NCBI RefSeq assembly: GCF_000296215.2
Contig: NZ_CP013949.1
Coordinates: forward strand, 6,565,501 to 6,629,500
Source: Bradyrhizobium sp. CCGE-LA001
GTDB taxonomy: Bacteria; Pseudomonadota; Alphaproteobacteria; Rhizobiales; Xanthobacteraceae
Length of the DNA: 64,000 nucleotides
Reading direction: 5' to 3'
Shown: in pieces, positions 8,437 to 17,612 of the stretch
How the letters are laid out: every line of letters starts with the position of its first letter
Numbering within the stretch: the first letter of the stretch is position 1
The notes under the pieces: generated by a model
The model's database searches: none
The model's input: only the letters and a program-made list of their open reading frames with translations
Told to the model about the DNA's origin: nothing
Program-made: the position numbers and the translations under genes

Positions 8437-9498
8437 ATCTGCAATCTGTATTCGATCACCACCAACCAGGCTGCGATCAGCGCGCTGTTCCGCGTGGTTA
8501 ATCAATACGTCGGCAACCTCGCCCCAATGCCGGGGGTTTTTCCTGACTACAAGGCACCAATCGTCCGGACTAGCGTCGCCGGGCGCGAGCTCGCGCTGGC
8601 TCGTTGGGGAATGCCTTCCTCCGCACAGGCGCTGGAGGCTACCAAGAAGCGGGCCGCGAAGCTTGAGGCCAAAGGCGAGACCGTCGACTTCAAGGAATTG
8701 CTTCGTATGGAGCCGGATTCCGGAACGACCAATATCCGCAATGTGAAGTCAAGGCATTGGACGCGATGGCTGAGCCCGGAGCACCGATGCGTGGTCCCGT
8801 TCAATTCATTCAGCGATTTCAACAAGGCTAAAGGCGGTGACATCTGGTTCGCGCTCGATGAGAGCCGGCCGCCTCTATGCTTTGCCGGCCTCTGGACCAA
8901 CTGGACGTCGGTCCGTAAGGTCAAGGAGGGCGAGACCACCAACGATCTGTGCGCGTTCTTGACGACCGAAGCCAACGCCGAAGTGGGTGCCATTCATCCA
9001 AAGGCGATGCCTGTGATCCTGACCACGCGAGAGGAAGTCGAGACCTGGATGAACGCACCCGTCGACGAGGCGCTGAAGTTGCAGCGGCCGCTTCCGGACG
9101 GGACGCTGCGCATCGTAGCTCGTGGGGTGAAGGAAGACCTCGCGCCCCAATACGCGACAGCGTTGTTGGGACACGGTATCGGTTTCTCTGCCGTCCGGTC
9201 CGTTTTCAAACGGGCCAAGTGCCGACGGCAGGAGGAACGAAGACCGCGGGATCAGATTATGAGGTCGCCGGCCAGGCGGCGGGCTGGCGGGAGCGGTTCC
9301 GGTCGGCCTTGTCCCTCTCTTAGCCGACTCTCCGCCTTTGGTAGTGTTGGAGTAAGCTTATGCGTCTCGCGCCTTCGATCGTTCCGGCCGACCGTCTCGA
9401 TCGCGACATCTACCTGGTTCTTGAGGATTTCGGCGCACGCGCGGGGTGTGCTTGGCGCGAGACGGATGAGGCCGATACCGACCTCGAGACCGTCCTGA
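8437..9498 (+). pseudogene. SRAP (SOS response-associated peptidase, YedK/HMCES) gene with altered start
   Basis: SRAP proteins crosslink abasic sites through Cys2 after Met1 removal. Here the family N-terminus CNLYSITTNQAAIS is present in frame from 8440, but the codon before Cys is ATC (8437-8439), not ATG. A TATAAT (8407-8412) and GGGGGG lie just upstream. The next start is GTG 8494, which would remove the catalytic Cys. The acidic catalytic position, usually SFxE, reads SFSD (Glu to Asp), while the AIHPKAMP histidine motif is kept. The frame runs on past the usual C-terminus (near 9150) and overlaps the next gene at 9360, so the natural stop appears lost. The likely reading is a decayed gene beside the IS110 element. 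Confidence 0.65.
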
Positions 9499-9722
9499 AG
9501 AACATTCTGTCCGGCCAATACGCCTATCCGGTTGGGATCGTATGCTTTAACGCAGTTGACGGCTGGTCCCGCGACGCGACTGCCGAGGTCGCCGACGCAC
9601 TGGCGGAGCGAGCCGCCCAAACCGACGCGGAAGTTCCTCTAGTCCTGCAGGACTTCATCAACGCCAACGCAACCAGGCCTTTCCACATGCAGCTGGCCCT
9701 TCCGCTGCGGAGCATTTCCTGA
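9360..9722 (+). CDS. Conserved small hypothetical protein
   Basis: The 120-residue protein begins MRLAPSIVPADRLDRDIYLV and contains an LEDFGARAGCAWRETDEAD segment, then a helical C-terminal half. The style is that of short rhizobial proteins of unknown role. It overlaps the run-on end of the SRAP frame and is translationally coupled to the next small gene, its stop TGA sharing a base with that ATG. Confidence 0.6.
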   Translation: MRLAPSIVPADRLDRDIYLVLEDFGARAGCAWRETDEADTDLETVLKNILSGQYAYPVGIVCFNAVDGWSRDATAEVADALAERAAQTDAEVPLVLQDFINANATRPFHMQLALPLRSIS

Positions 9723-9874
9723 TGCCGATCGAAAGCAAATCGCCTGGGTGGCCGGCTCGGGATGAGAGCGAGCACTTCATCCGCTGCACGGATCTGTCTG
9801 ACACGCGCGAACTCGGCGCGGTGCACAACCATCTGCACGGCCAGGAGATCCCGGTAGAGCCGACCCTTCAGTGA
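9722..9874 (+). CDS. 50-residue hypothetical protein coupled to the upstream gene
   Basis: The ATG at 9722 overlaps the TGA of the preceding gene (TGATG). The frame encodes 50 residues, MPIESKSPGWPARDESEHFI then RCTDLSDTRELGAVHNHLHG, to TGA 9872-9874. The charged, His-rich sequence has no known function. Tight coupling and sensible composition support it as real. Confidence 0.5.
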   Translation: MPIESKSPGWPARDESEHFIRCTDLSDTRELGAVHNHLHGQEIPVEPTLQ

Positions 9875-10357
9875 GTGAACCGGACTATGAGTCCGATGCA
9901 CCGACCGATTTCCCACCCATTGGGTTTCCGCGGGTACTCCTTCAGCAGAGGTCACGGTTCAGAATTTGTGCTGAAATATCCGGCTAACTTATCGGCGGGA
10001 GAATGTTCTTCCATACTCATGAATGCACAACGGCCGGTATCATCGTGAAGCACAGCGGCGTGCTGCCTGAGACAACCGCCGGACGCGCTCCCCTGCGCGA
10101 TTACAGTCGCTCATAGGGCGTTCAGGTTGGGAAGAAATGAACGAAGCCGGGCAGGGGCTTAGGAAACTCAAGCGTTAAGGACGCAGCGCGAAGGCGATAT
10201 CATCACACATGTCTGACAAAGCAAGTTCGGTCGGCCAGCCGTCATCTCCGCTGCTGAATTACTTGGATCTATGCCATGGGCGATTTGGCCTTGTCCTCGC
10301 CCAAAGGTTGAGGTTGGATATGGTTATTTCTTGAAGGCCTTATAAGGAGGACGACCT
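9875..10357. other. Intergenic stretch, no gene seen
   Basis: About 480 bp without a credible ORF. The last bases hold the AAGGAGG ribosome binding site of the gene at 10358, preceded by a palindromic AAGGCCTT. No promoter is obvious. Confidence 0.4.
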
Positions 10358-12178
10358 ATGGGTAGCCTCTCTGTGTTCGCTTGGCATTTCGATATATTTC
10401 CAGTCAGACGCATTTTGCTGCTTCTTGCACTACTCGCCAACGTTCCGGTGCCGGCAAATGCAGCATGCGATCCGAATGAGAATTGCGTGCGTTGCCTTGT
10501 TCCAGGAATCGGACGGTGCGAACTTCGTGGAAACGATCCAGCTTGCGTGGCAAGAAAAGCCACCTGCAATGGACCTGCTGGCCTCTCATTTTCCTCGACA
10601 CCTGACTCGTCCTACGCCGCGCAGGGCACCGCCTACACGTACATTTCAGCTCTGCAGGGTGGAAACATTCCAGCTCTGCAGGGACTACTTGACCCCCTGC
10701 TCTACCAAAGCACGTTAGCTCAGACATCAGGAACGGGTGTCTATCCTATTCTTCGTGATCTTGGTCCGATCGCAAACATTCAGGTCTCAGCCGTTCAGCA
10801 GGATAGCAGGTACCCCGGCACGTATTCGTTTCGTGCCACAGTTCTTCATAACAGAGGGCTTTCAGAATGGTCCTTTGTCGTTGCGGTCGCGAACCATAAA
10901 ATCCTGTGGTCGAACCTTGAATCCGTTTCCCTATCGCCGGCGTTGCCGCCGCCGTCTCCACCTCCTCTCCCCACGCCAAATAACAAGGGTGACATACTCG
11001 CGGACAAATATTTGCGCAACTTCCAAAATACACCGCCTATTATTGGCCCCAGGGCGAATGCGCAGGTTGGCGAATCGCAAGGTAACGCTCGGCCCGCTCC
11101 TTCGCCTGCGCCTCCAATACGCTACACCGATCCATGCCGCACGGCATCTGGCGCGTGTGGAGCCGGAACGCCCGGACAACTAAATGACAGGCGGTTAGTC
11201 GAGTTCTTGTTCGCGACAGATCGCATCCCCAAGAATGGAGCTCTCAACGTAGAATTTATGGGCGATCGTCAGGCAAATCTGACCTTTGGCGCCGTCGCAG
11301 TACACATCCCTGAGCATCACCGAATAGGCCGCATCGAATTGCCGTCGGTTTGGAAGTTTTGGGGAATCGAGCTTAAGCGCGAACAGCAAGACGACAAGAA
11401 GCACTTCGCGCTACGCAAGCTTTCCATCATGCCTCTTGAGACCTGGGAGCAACTAGTCAAGCAAAGAAACGCTAAAAGCGCGCTGGTTTTTGTTCATGGC
11501 TTTGCGAACACCTTCGAAGACGCGTTATTCCGCAACGCGCAAATGGTATACGACCTTGACTACAAAGGGCTTTCAGTCTTGTACTCTTGGAGTTCGCGAG
11601 GAGCCGTTCGAGATTACCGTTATGATCTTGATAGCGCGCTCGCTGCGCGCGACGGCTTCATATTCATCCTCAAGAAGCTTAGAGATCTGGGGATTGAACA
11701 CGTAGACGTACTGGCGCACAGCATGGGAAACCTCGTCGTGCTGGATGCCTTGAAGGGGAGCGCATCGTCGACAAGCCCAGTGCAGCTGGATCACTTGATC
11801 ATGGCTGCGCCGGACGTGGCGCGGGACACTTTCATTCGACAATTGCCCGAGGTCCAGAAGATCATTCAAGGAGCCACGTTGTACGCCTCTTCGGCTGATA
11901 AAGCTCTGATGGCCTCGAAGGTGCTTGCGATCTACCCGCGCGCGGGTGACGTTCCTCCTGAAGGTCCGATCGTGCTTCCGAATCTGGATACAATTGACGT
12001 GACTGAAGTGGGCGATGAGCTGTTGGGTCTCAATCACTCTGAGTTCGCTACCAATCGTGCGGTGATGAACGACTTGAAAATATTGATCGATAAGCGGGAC
12101 AAGCCGCCTCGATTGACGGAAATAAGAAGCTATCCCGAGCCGCCCCAAAGTCCAACCCATTGGAGATATGTACCTTAG
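10358..12178 (+). CDS. Exported alpha/beta hydrolase (DUF900-type)
   Basis: The 606-residue protein starts with a signal peptide (VRRILLLLALLANVPVPANA, cleavage near residue 36). A Cys-rich exported segment with CDPNENCVRCLVPG follows, then a domain to about 190, a Pro-rich linker (PPPSPPPLPTP), and from about 275 an alpha/beta-hydrolase domain of the DUF900 type. There ALVFVHGFANTFEDAL gives the oxyanion loop, LAHSMGNLVVLDAL the Ser nucleophile, and NHSEFATNRAV the candidate catalytic His. It should act as an esterase or lipase-like enzyme in the envelope; the substrate is unknown. The ATG has a strong AAGGAGG eight bases upstream. The gene stands alone. Confidence 0.75.
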   Translation: MGSLSVFAWHFDIFPVRRILLLLALLANVPVPANAACDPNENCVRCLVPGIGRCELRGNDPACVARKATCNGPAGLSFSSTPDSSYAAQGTAYTYISALQGGNIPALQGLLDPLLYQSTLAQTSGTGVYPILRDLGPIANIQVSAVQQDSRYPGTYSFRATVLHNRGLSEWSFVVAVANHKILWSNLESVSLSPALPPPSPPPLPTPNNKGDILADKYLRNFQNTPPIIGPRANAQVGESQGNARPAPSPAPPIRYTDPCRTASGACGAGTPGQLNDRRLVEFLFATDRIPKNGALNVEFMGDRQANLTFGAVAVHIPEHHRIGRIELPSVWKFWGIELKREQQDDKKHFALRKLSIMPLETWEQLVKQRNAKSALVFVHGFANTFEDALFRNAQMVYDLDYKGLSVLYSWSSRGAVRDYRYDLDSALAARDGFIFILKKLRDLGIEHVDVLAHSMGNLVVLDALKGSASSTSPVQLDHLIMAAPDVARDTFIRQLPEVQKIIQGATLYASSADKALMASKVLAIYPRAGDVPPEGPIVLPNLDTIDVTEVGDELLGLNHSEFATNRAVMNDLKILIDKRDKPPRLTEIRSYPEPPQSPTHWRYVP

Positions 12179-12239
12179 ATTCGAAATAGCTAGCTAGTAA
12201 AGCGGCTTGGCGCCACCGTGATCAGGCTCGTACTTCAGC

Positions 12240-12822
12240 TCAGAGCTGTTGCACGACTCTTCTCTGGGCGTCGGCGTTCTCCTCGATGTAACGCTGAGTG
12301 GTGCGCAAATTGGAGTGTCCCGCCAGAGCCTGGACGTCCCTTAGTGATCCGCCGACAAAGGAGATCTTCCGTGCAGCGCCAGTGATGAAGGTCCTTCGGC
12401 CGCTGTGGCTGGAGCAGCCAACGAAGCCCAAGTGCCGATACCATCGCTGGAACATGTTCACGATGACCTGCGGCGACGTAGACGACATACGCTCGGTGCC
12501 GATCACGTATTCACCGGTCACTTTGGCCAGGGTCTGTCGATATGCGATGAGTGCGGCCCTCACTTCTGGATGCATGGGAATCACGCGTCCAGACATGCCT
12601 TTGCTAGCATCATTGGTTAGGTGGATGGCATGCCCGACCTGGCCAGCGGCGTCGAAGGCCATCCGCCAAGTCAGGTGGGCTATCTCCTTCGCTCTAAGCC
12701 CGGCCTTTGCCGACAGCAGGAAGATCAGCCTGTTTCGCTCGGGATATCTGGTAGTCGACAGATACGCCAGCGTGGCCCGGCTTGCCCCTTGCTCAACGTC
12801 TTCGCTTGCTTACCCAAACCCA
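12240..12822 (-). pseudogene. Tyrosine recombinase, frameshifted
   Basis: Read from ATG 12822 the frame gives MGLGKQAKTLSKGQAG, then loses register near 12775-12785. The other frame continues TLAYLSTTRYPERNRLIFLL, then SAKAGLRAKEIAHLTWRMA to the stop at 12240. The catalytic residues are present: Arg in GLRAKEI, HSGRR for H-x-x-R, and GHSNLRTTQRYI with the terminal Tyr. Joined, the protein would be about 190 residues, a short phage-integrase-type recombinase lacking an arm-binding domain. One indel in the G/C-rich run appears to break it. Confidence 0.7.
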
Positions 12823-13112
12823 TTTCGTCCTCCCGACGCCAGATCGACGGCTTACAGGACGCTTGACTGTAATCTGTTCGGATTACTCGTACATGCTGCT
12901 GCCCAAGAGCAGGCGCGGAGAGGGTACTCTCGGAGCGTAGTTTCGCGAGCTGTGCTACCCTTTCCGGGGACCCAATTTCAGCTACCCCGGGCCCCACCAG
13001 GCCCGGCCATCTTCACTATCTGGGAAGCTGACACTTCCCGGCGGAGGCCATTTACATTCCTGAAAGCCGGCGACGAGAACGGAACGATTCACCGTGACTG
13101 CGTTGAATCGCC

Positions 13113-14930
13113 ATGTGTGCCGTGGCGTTGCGTCAGTCTCGTTTGGGAGTCTCGCGTGTCCATGGCGCCGTCAAATCTGCTATTCCTGGTTACATCGAGC
13201 CTTGTGATCCCACTTTGCGCGAGAAGCCGCCGCGCGGCGCAGACTGGGTCTACGAGATCAAGGCCGACGGCTACCGCGCACAGCTGCACCTGCAAGATGA
13301 GGACGCCAAGGTATATTCGCGCAACGGCCTGGACTGGACCGAACAGTTCTCCTCGATCGCAGCCAGCGCCCACCTGCTCAAGGCAAACAGCGCGATCATC
13401 GACGGCGAAGCGGTGGTGTACGGCCGTGGCGGCCTACCGGACTTCCAGCAGCTTCGGCGAGAACTGGGACCCAAGCAAAGTCAGCGCGTGCGCTACCACG
13501 CCTTCGACCTCCTCTACCTGGACGGCTACGACCTGCGCGCAGTCGTGTATGAGGATCGCAAGCGCCTGCTGGAGCGCCTCCTGAAGAGCGCACCCGAAAC
13601 CTTTATCTACGTCGAGGCGCTTGCGGCCGAGGGCAACGATGTCTTCGAGAAGGGATGCAAGCTAGGGCTGGAAGGGCTGATCGCCAAACGAGTCGGCGAA
13701 CCCTACCGCTCGGGGCGGCAAGAGACGTGGGCCAAGCTCAAGTGCAAGAAGAGCGAAACTTTCCCGATTGTCGCATTCGTGGAGAAGCTCGGAGCTCGCC
13801 CGCGCAAGGTCGCCTCCCTGTATGTCGGCCGGCGCGAGAACGGACAGCTGCTGTATGCCGGCAAGGTTCGCACCGGCTACACTGAGACGAGCGCGCGCGA
13901 ATTGCGCGAGCGGCTGGATCCCTTGATCCGCAAGTCTACTCCGCTCGATGTCGGGGTCAAGAAGCCGAAGGCCACCTGGGTCGATCCATCCCTTGCAATC
14001 GAGGTCCAGTATGGCGCGCTGACCGATGATGGCCTGCTCCGCGAAGCCGTGTTCAAGGGCTTTCGGGATGATCTCGCGGTGCGCAAGGTAAAAGCGCCGC
14101 GACTGGTGCCATCCGTAACCGGCCGGCCGAAGCTCGGCGTCCCCCGAGAGAACATCCTGCAGCTTCTGCCAGACGCCGTAGCTCCGTCGAAGGAAGAACT
14201 CGCCGACTATTGGACCCGCGTCTGGAAGAAGGCGCTGCCGCACCTGGGACATCGTCCGCTCAAGCTGGTGCGTCGGGTGCACGGCACGACCTTCTATCAC
14301 AAGGGGCCGCTGCCGAAGGACATTCCGGCCGCCGTGCACCAGCTTCGTATTCAGAAGCGCGAGGGCGGCCAGGGAACGCGCCTGTGGGTCGACAGCCTGG
14401 ATGGTTTCCTAGGGCTCGTCGAAATCGGCGCCGTCGAGCTGCACCCGTGGAATGCGACCGTCGAGGACTTCGAACATGCGGACTGTATCGTGATCGACCT
14501 TGATCCTGGGGAGGGAGTCGGCTGGAATGCGGTCGTGGAGACCGCGCTCGATCTGCGCACGCTGATGAAACGCGAAGGATTCGAGACCTGGCCAAAGCTC
14601 ACGGGCGGCAAGGGAATACATTTGATGGCGCCATTGGATCAGCCGGTGCTGCACGATAAAGCGCATCGGATTGCGCATCAGCTGGTCTCTGCTCTCGCAG
14701 CGCGTCATCCAGACCGCTACCTTCTGTCGGCCCAGGCCAAGCGTCGCGATCGCATCTTTCTGGACTACCTGCGGAACGGCCGCGGCACCACGGCCATCGG
14801 CACCTATTCCCCGCGAGCCCGACAGGGATTTCCGATCGCAGCGCCCGTGGCCTGGAAGCGCATTGAGAGCGGGATTGCGCCGGATGCTTTCAACATTAAC
14901 AGTCCATTCCGCCCCAACACGAGCAAGTGA
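13113..14930 (+). CDS. ligD: ATP-dependent DNA ligase LigD (ligase-polymerase form)
   Basis: LigD performs end processing and ligation in bacterial non-homologous end joining with Ku. Here the ligase domain comes first: EIKADGYR holds the adenylated Lys50, then IIDGEAVVYGRGG, GLEGLIAKR and TWAKLKCKKSE, followed by an OB domain to about 310. The C-terminal half is a primase-polymerase domain with the metal-binding CIVIDLDPGEG. No N-terminal 3'-phosphoesterase module is present, unlike the three-domain LigD of Pseudomonas. Rhizobia often carry several LigD paralogues on accessory replicons or islands. No ku gene is in the window. The first about 20 residues (to GAVKSAIPGYIEP) may not be translated; a later start is possible. 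Confidence 0.88.
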   Translation: MCAVALRQSRLGVSRVHGAVKSAIPGYIEPCDPTLREKPPRGADWVYEIKADGYRAQLHLQDEDAKVYSRNGLDWTEQFSSIAASAHLLKANSAIIDGEAVVYGRGGLPDFQQLRRELGPKQSQRVRYHAFDLLYLDGYDLRAVVYEDRKRLLERLLKSAPETFIYVEALAAEGNDVFEKGCKLGLEGLIAKRVGEPYRSGRQETWAKLKCKKSETFPIVAFVEKLGARPRKVASLYVGRRENGQLLYAGKVRTGYTETSARELRERLDPLIRKSTPLDVGVKKPKATWVDPSLAIEVQYGALTDDGLLREAVFKGFRDDLAVRKVKAPRLVPSVTGRPKLGVPRENILQLLPDAVAPSKEELADYWTRVWKKALPHLGHRPLKLVRRVHGTTFYHKGPLPKDIPAAVHQLRIQKREGGQGTRLWVDSLDGFLGLVEIGAVELHPWNATVEDFEHADCIVIDLDPGEGVGWNAVVETALDLRTLMKREGFETWPKLTGGKGIHLMAPLDQPVLHDKAHRIAHQLVSALAARHPDRYLLSAQAKRRDRIFLDYLRNGRGTTAIGTYSPRARQGFPIAAPVAWKRIESGIAPDAFNINSPFRPNTSK

Positions 14931-14935
14931 GCCGC

Positions 14936-15433
14936 ATGTCCGATGCATTCGATCAATGGGTGGAATGGCGCCACAAACCTGCGGGCAATAGGCGCGGCAT
15001 TCCCGCCGAACTCTACGGCGCGGTAATGTCTCTGCCTGAGGCCGATCGCTCGGACCGGCAGAGGGTGAACGCGGCCGTCCGCAGCCATGATGAAGCTCGC
15101 CGCGAGGGCAGAACCGTATGGCTCTACCTCAACGCTTACGAGAACGGCGCATCGCGCACGGTCGACGATCCCGAGCGGGTGAAGGTGTTTGCATCTGCCG
15201 AGGCCGCAGACAGGTGGTTCGACGACAACGATCCCGAAGGCGTTGCTTGGGAGTACCAAGTGGATGGCGGTCCGGCCGAAGGATCGGTTTGGCTCTACTC
15301 GCCCGATCCGGCGTCCAGAGCGATCGGAGACCCCGATTGGCTCAAGCTCTTTGCGTCGGCCGAAGCCGCGAATAAATGGCTTGAGCAGAACTATCCAAGA
15401 GGCAAGATGGGAGAGTATCCGATTCAGTGGTGA
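14936..15433 (+). CDS. Hypothetical protein with a two-fold internal repeat
   Basis: The ATG at 14936 lies 5 bp after the LigD stop, so the genes are likely co-transcribed. The 165-residue protein has two repeats. The first is VWLYLNAYENGASRTVDDPE followed by VKVFASAEAADRWFDDND. The second is VWLYSPDPASRAIGDPDW followed by LKLFASAEAANKWLEQNYP. Each reads as a small strand-strand-helix unit. The family and function are unknown; the position suggests it travels with LigD. Confidence 0.6.
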   Translation: MSDAFDQWVEWRHKPAGNRRGIPAELYGAVMSLPEADRSDRQRVNAAVRSHDEARREGRTVWLYLNAYENGASRTVDDPERVKVFASAEAADRWFDDNDPEGVAWEYQVDGGPAEGSVWLYSPDPASRAIGDPDWLKLFASAEAANKWLEQNYPRGKMGEYPIQW

Positions 15434-15438
15434 GGCGC

Positions 15439-16218
15439 ATGAGTGCATTCGTTGACAGCTCAGTCTGGTTCGCCGCGGCGGCCAAGCGGGATGCTCAGAA
15501 TGAGCGCGCCAAGTCGATCCTTCGGAGCATCGACCAGCACCTCACGACGGCCCTGGTCCTGGTTGAAACTTGGCACCTTCTCGAAGCTCAATTCGGCAAA
15601 GACGTTGCAGACACGTTCTGGGAGCGGCTGCGCGACAGCGGAGTTCAGATCGAGCCTGTGATCGGCGCCGATCTGGAGGCGGCTTCGAAGATAGAGGCGA
15701 GCTTCCCGGACGAGCGTTGTTCCTTCATCGACCGGACGAGTTTTGCGCTGATGGAGCGCCTGGAGATCACCCGAGCGGCAACGTTCAATCCAGTTTTCGC
15801 AACGTACCAACCCCGACCTGGTCGCAAGCCTCCCTTTCCAATTCTGAGCGAAGGCCACAACGAAACCTTTATTGCGCTCGAACAAGCTCTACTCGAACGC
15901 CGGCCCGTTCGCGTGAGCCATGACGGCAAGTGCCAGACGGTCTGCCCTTACATCCTAGGCCACGCCGCAGGGGAGGAGCGCGCATTCGCGCTCCTTGTGG
16001 AGCCAAGTTCAAACACAAAGCAACCCGCCCGACATGGCTGGATCTGCCTTCGGCTGTCGAAGATCGATAGCGTTCGCTCGGCTAACGAGCGGTGGGTCGA
16101 GCAAGATTACCCGGTCCCGTGCAGCGGTGTGTCGATCAGGTGCACTTGGAAGCGAAGCGAGCGACATAACGTCGAGCAGATCTGTTTTCCTAGTCGAGGA
16201 TACGGCGCGCCAATGTAG
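15439..16218 (+). CDS. PIN-domain protein fused to a WYL-like C-terminal region
   Basis: Residues 1-130 form a VapC-type PIN domain with FVDSSVWF (first Asp), LVETWHLL (Glu) and CSFIDRTSF (Asp). The fourth acidic position reads AATFNPVF, an Asn where PIN nucleases usually have Asp, which may weaken metal binding. From about 140 a second region (LEQALLERRPVRVSHDG, then CPYILGHAAGEERAFALLVE) resembles the beta-rich WYL sensor fold, though the match is loose. No antitoxin gene is adjacent; the 5-bp gap to the upstream repeat protein suggests an operon starting at ligD. A PIN plus sensor fusion would be unusual, and a read-through fusion of two genes is the alternative. Confidence 0.6.
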   Translation: MSAFVDSSVWFAAAAKRDAQNERAKSILRSIDQHLTTALVLVETWHLLEAQFGKDVADTFWERLRDSGVQIEPVIGADLEAASKIEASFPDERCSFIDRTSFALMERLEITRAATFNPVFATYQPRPGRKPPFPILSEGHNETFIALEQALLERRPVRVSHDGKCQTVCPYILGHAAGEERAFALLVEPSSNTKQPARHGWICLRLSKIDSVRSANERWVEQDYPVPCSGVSIRCTWKRSERHNVEQICFPSRGYGAPM

Positions 16219-16484
16219 CAGATATACTGGCTTGATCCGCGAATCCTGACTCTCAGTTCATTTTATGAATGAAAGATTAGGCGAAGCGCTTCCATGGAAA
16301 TTAAGCAAGCGGCGAGATGGGCGGTGACCGCAAGGGAGAAGCTGCTGAGCCTGTCACCCTTCATTGACGATGTGACCTAGCTGTCGGTGGCTCAATTGAG
16401 CGCAAAAAACTATGCGTCGGCTGTTGGAAATGAAATGACCGCGTCGTGGCTTCGACGCGGTCTGGTGTGGTGAGGAGGTTTGGC

Positions 16485-16733
16485 TTACTTCATCTTTGCT
16501 TTGGTCCCGCCCTGGTCACTGCCGGGGCCAGAGCGGCCCTGACCGGAAGCATCCGGCTGCACCGTACCGCCCTTCGCCATCCCGTCTTTGTTCATACCGG
16601 TCGTGCCCTTAGTCATCGAGCCTTTCTCCATGGAGTTCTTCTCCATGCCTGGCTTGCCCATGTTCGAATTCTGCGCAAAGACGGAGCCGCACATCATGGC
16701 AAGCGCGGCAGCGGCGACAATGACCTTCTTCAT
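16485..16733 (-). CDS. Small exported Met/Lys-repeat protein
   Basis: The 82-residue protein has a clear signal peptide, MKKVIVAAAALAMMCGSVFA with cleavage after FAQ. Low-complexity Gly/Lys/Met repeats follow (MGKPGMEKNSMEKGSMTKG), recalling the pentapeptide MXKDX exported proteins. It should be a disordered periplasmic protein. Role unknown; metal or stress functions are only guesses. An SD-like GGGAG lies upstream on the minus strand. Confidence 0.6.
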   Translation of the reverse strand: MKKVIVAAAALAMMCGSVFAQNSNMGKPGMEKNSMEKGSMTKGTTGMNKDGMAKGGTVQPDASGQGRSGPGSDQGGTKAKMK

Positions 16734-16904
16734 TTATTAGCTCCCTGTTGGATCGCACAACGCCAACGGGAAGGACCATCGGCCGTTCCTACTGAAAGAG
16801 TAGAATATTCTCTCCTGTTTGCTTGAACGAAGAGACACGGTCCCCGTACGGACCTTGACTCTGTGTTCTTGTTTTGTTCTATGGGCAAAATCCCAGGTTT
16901 GCCC

Positions 16905-17162
16905 ATGCCCACCCTCGAATATCTCCGCTCGGAAATCGACCACATGCGCTCGCAGATCAGCCGGCAGCGCAAGGAAATCCTCCAGCTTCAGCGCGCCGCT
17001 ATCTCGTCCGCCTCCGCCGAAGCGCTCCTCTCGCGAATGCAGGCGAACGTGGAAGGGCTTTGCGCTGAACGGGATCGGCTCGCGAGCGAGGAGAAGGCAA
17101 GTGGGCCGACCTACGCCTCGGGTAAACCCATGAAGGGCACTCCAGCGCACCGCCGGGTTTGA
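16905..17162 (+). CDS. Small coiled-coil protein
   Basis: Starting at ATG 16905 the frame gives 85 residues, MPTLEYLRSEIDHMRSQISR then QRKEILQLQRAAI, a heptad-rich coiled coil, followed by a basic Gly/Pro tail. Its TGA overlaps the ATG of the next gene by one base, so translation is coupled. This pair has the look of small conserved rhizobial genes. Function unknown. Confidence 0.55.
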   Translation: MPTLEYLRSEIDHMRSQISRQRKEILQLQRAAISSASAEALLSRMQANVEGLCAERDRLASEEKASGPTYASGKPMKGTPAHRRV

Positions 17163-17371
17163 TGGACAACCTCCGGCACTTCCCTGCTCCCTGGGTGATG
17201 AGGGAGGACGGGAACGGCTTCCGCGTGTTCGACGCTAGCGGCTTCTTCATCTGCGCCGTTCCGCACCGCGAGGACCTCCACCAGCGCAGCTACCAATATG
17301 GCAACGACTTTCTCTCGCGAGAGGAGGCGAGACGGATCGCAAAGGCGATTTCCGCCTTCCCGAGTTGCTGA
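17162..17371 (+). CDS. Small hypothetical protein (MDNLRHFPAPW type)
   Basis: The 69-residue protein reads MDNLRHFPAPWVMREDGNGF, then RVFDASGFFICAVPHREDL and ends REEARRIAKAISAFPSC. The PAPW...F.V.DA.G pattern followed by a C-terminal helix is typical of a short family found in rhizobia, where the last helix begins EEARRIA. Coupled to the coiled-coil gene upstream. Function unknown. Confidence 0.6.
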   Translation: MDNLRHFPAPWVMREDGNGFRVFDASGFFICAVPHREDLHQRSYQYGNDFLSREEARRIAKAISAFPSC

Positions 17372-17612
17372 AGCGCCCGCAATACTAAGGTGTTCGCTCC
17401 AAGGAACGCTTTATCACATCGCGTTCTCTTGCCGCGTAATGACGATGGTGAAGCAGACCGTTGCGAAGACGAAAACGTTGGAGGTCTCGGTCAGAAGAAG
17501 CGCCCGATGACTGAACAAGTAGGCCATCGCGCGCGTCGAGCAAGACACGTTCATCTGTCACACGCCTCAACTTGCCTGTCTTTCCCGACCGCATTCGCCG
17601 CATTCTCAAGGA

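Noticed and set aside
9150..9498. C-terminal extension of the SRAP frame as real protein
   Set aside because: It is Arg/Ser/Pro-rich shadow sequence overlapping another gene in a better frame.
16294..16380. 28-codon ORF starting MEIKQAARWAVTARE
   Set aside because: Compositionally possible, but no RBS or other support.
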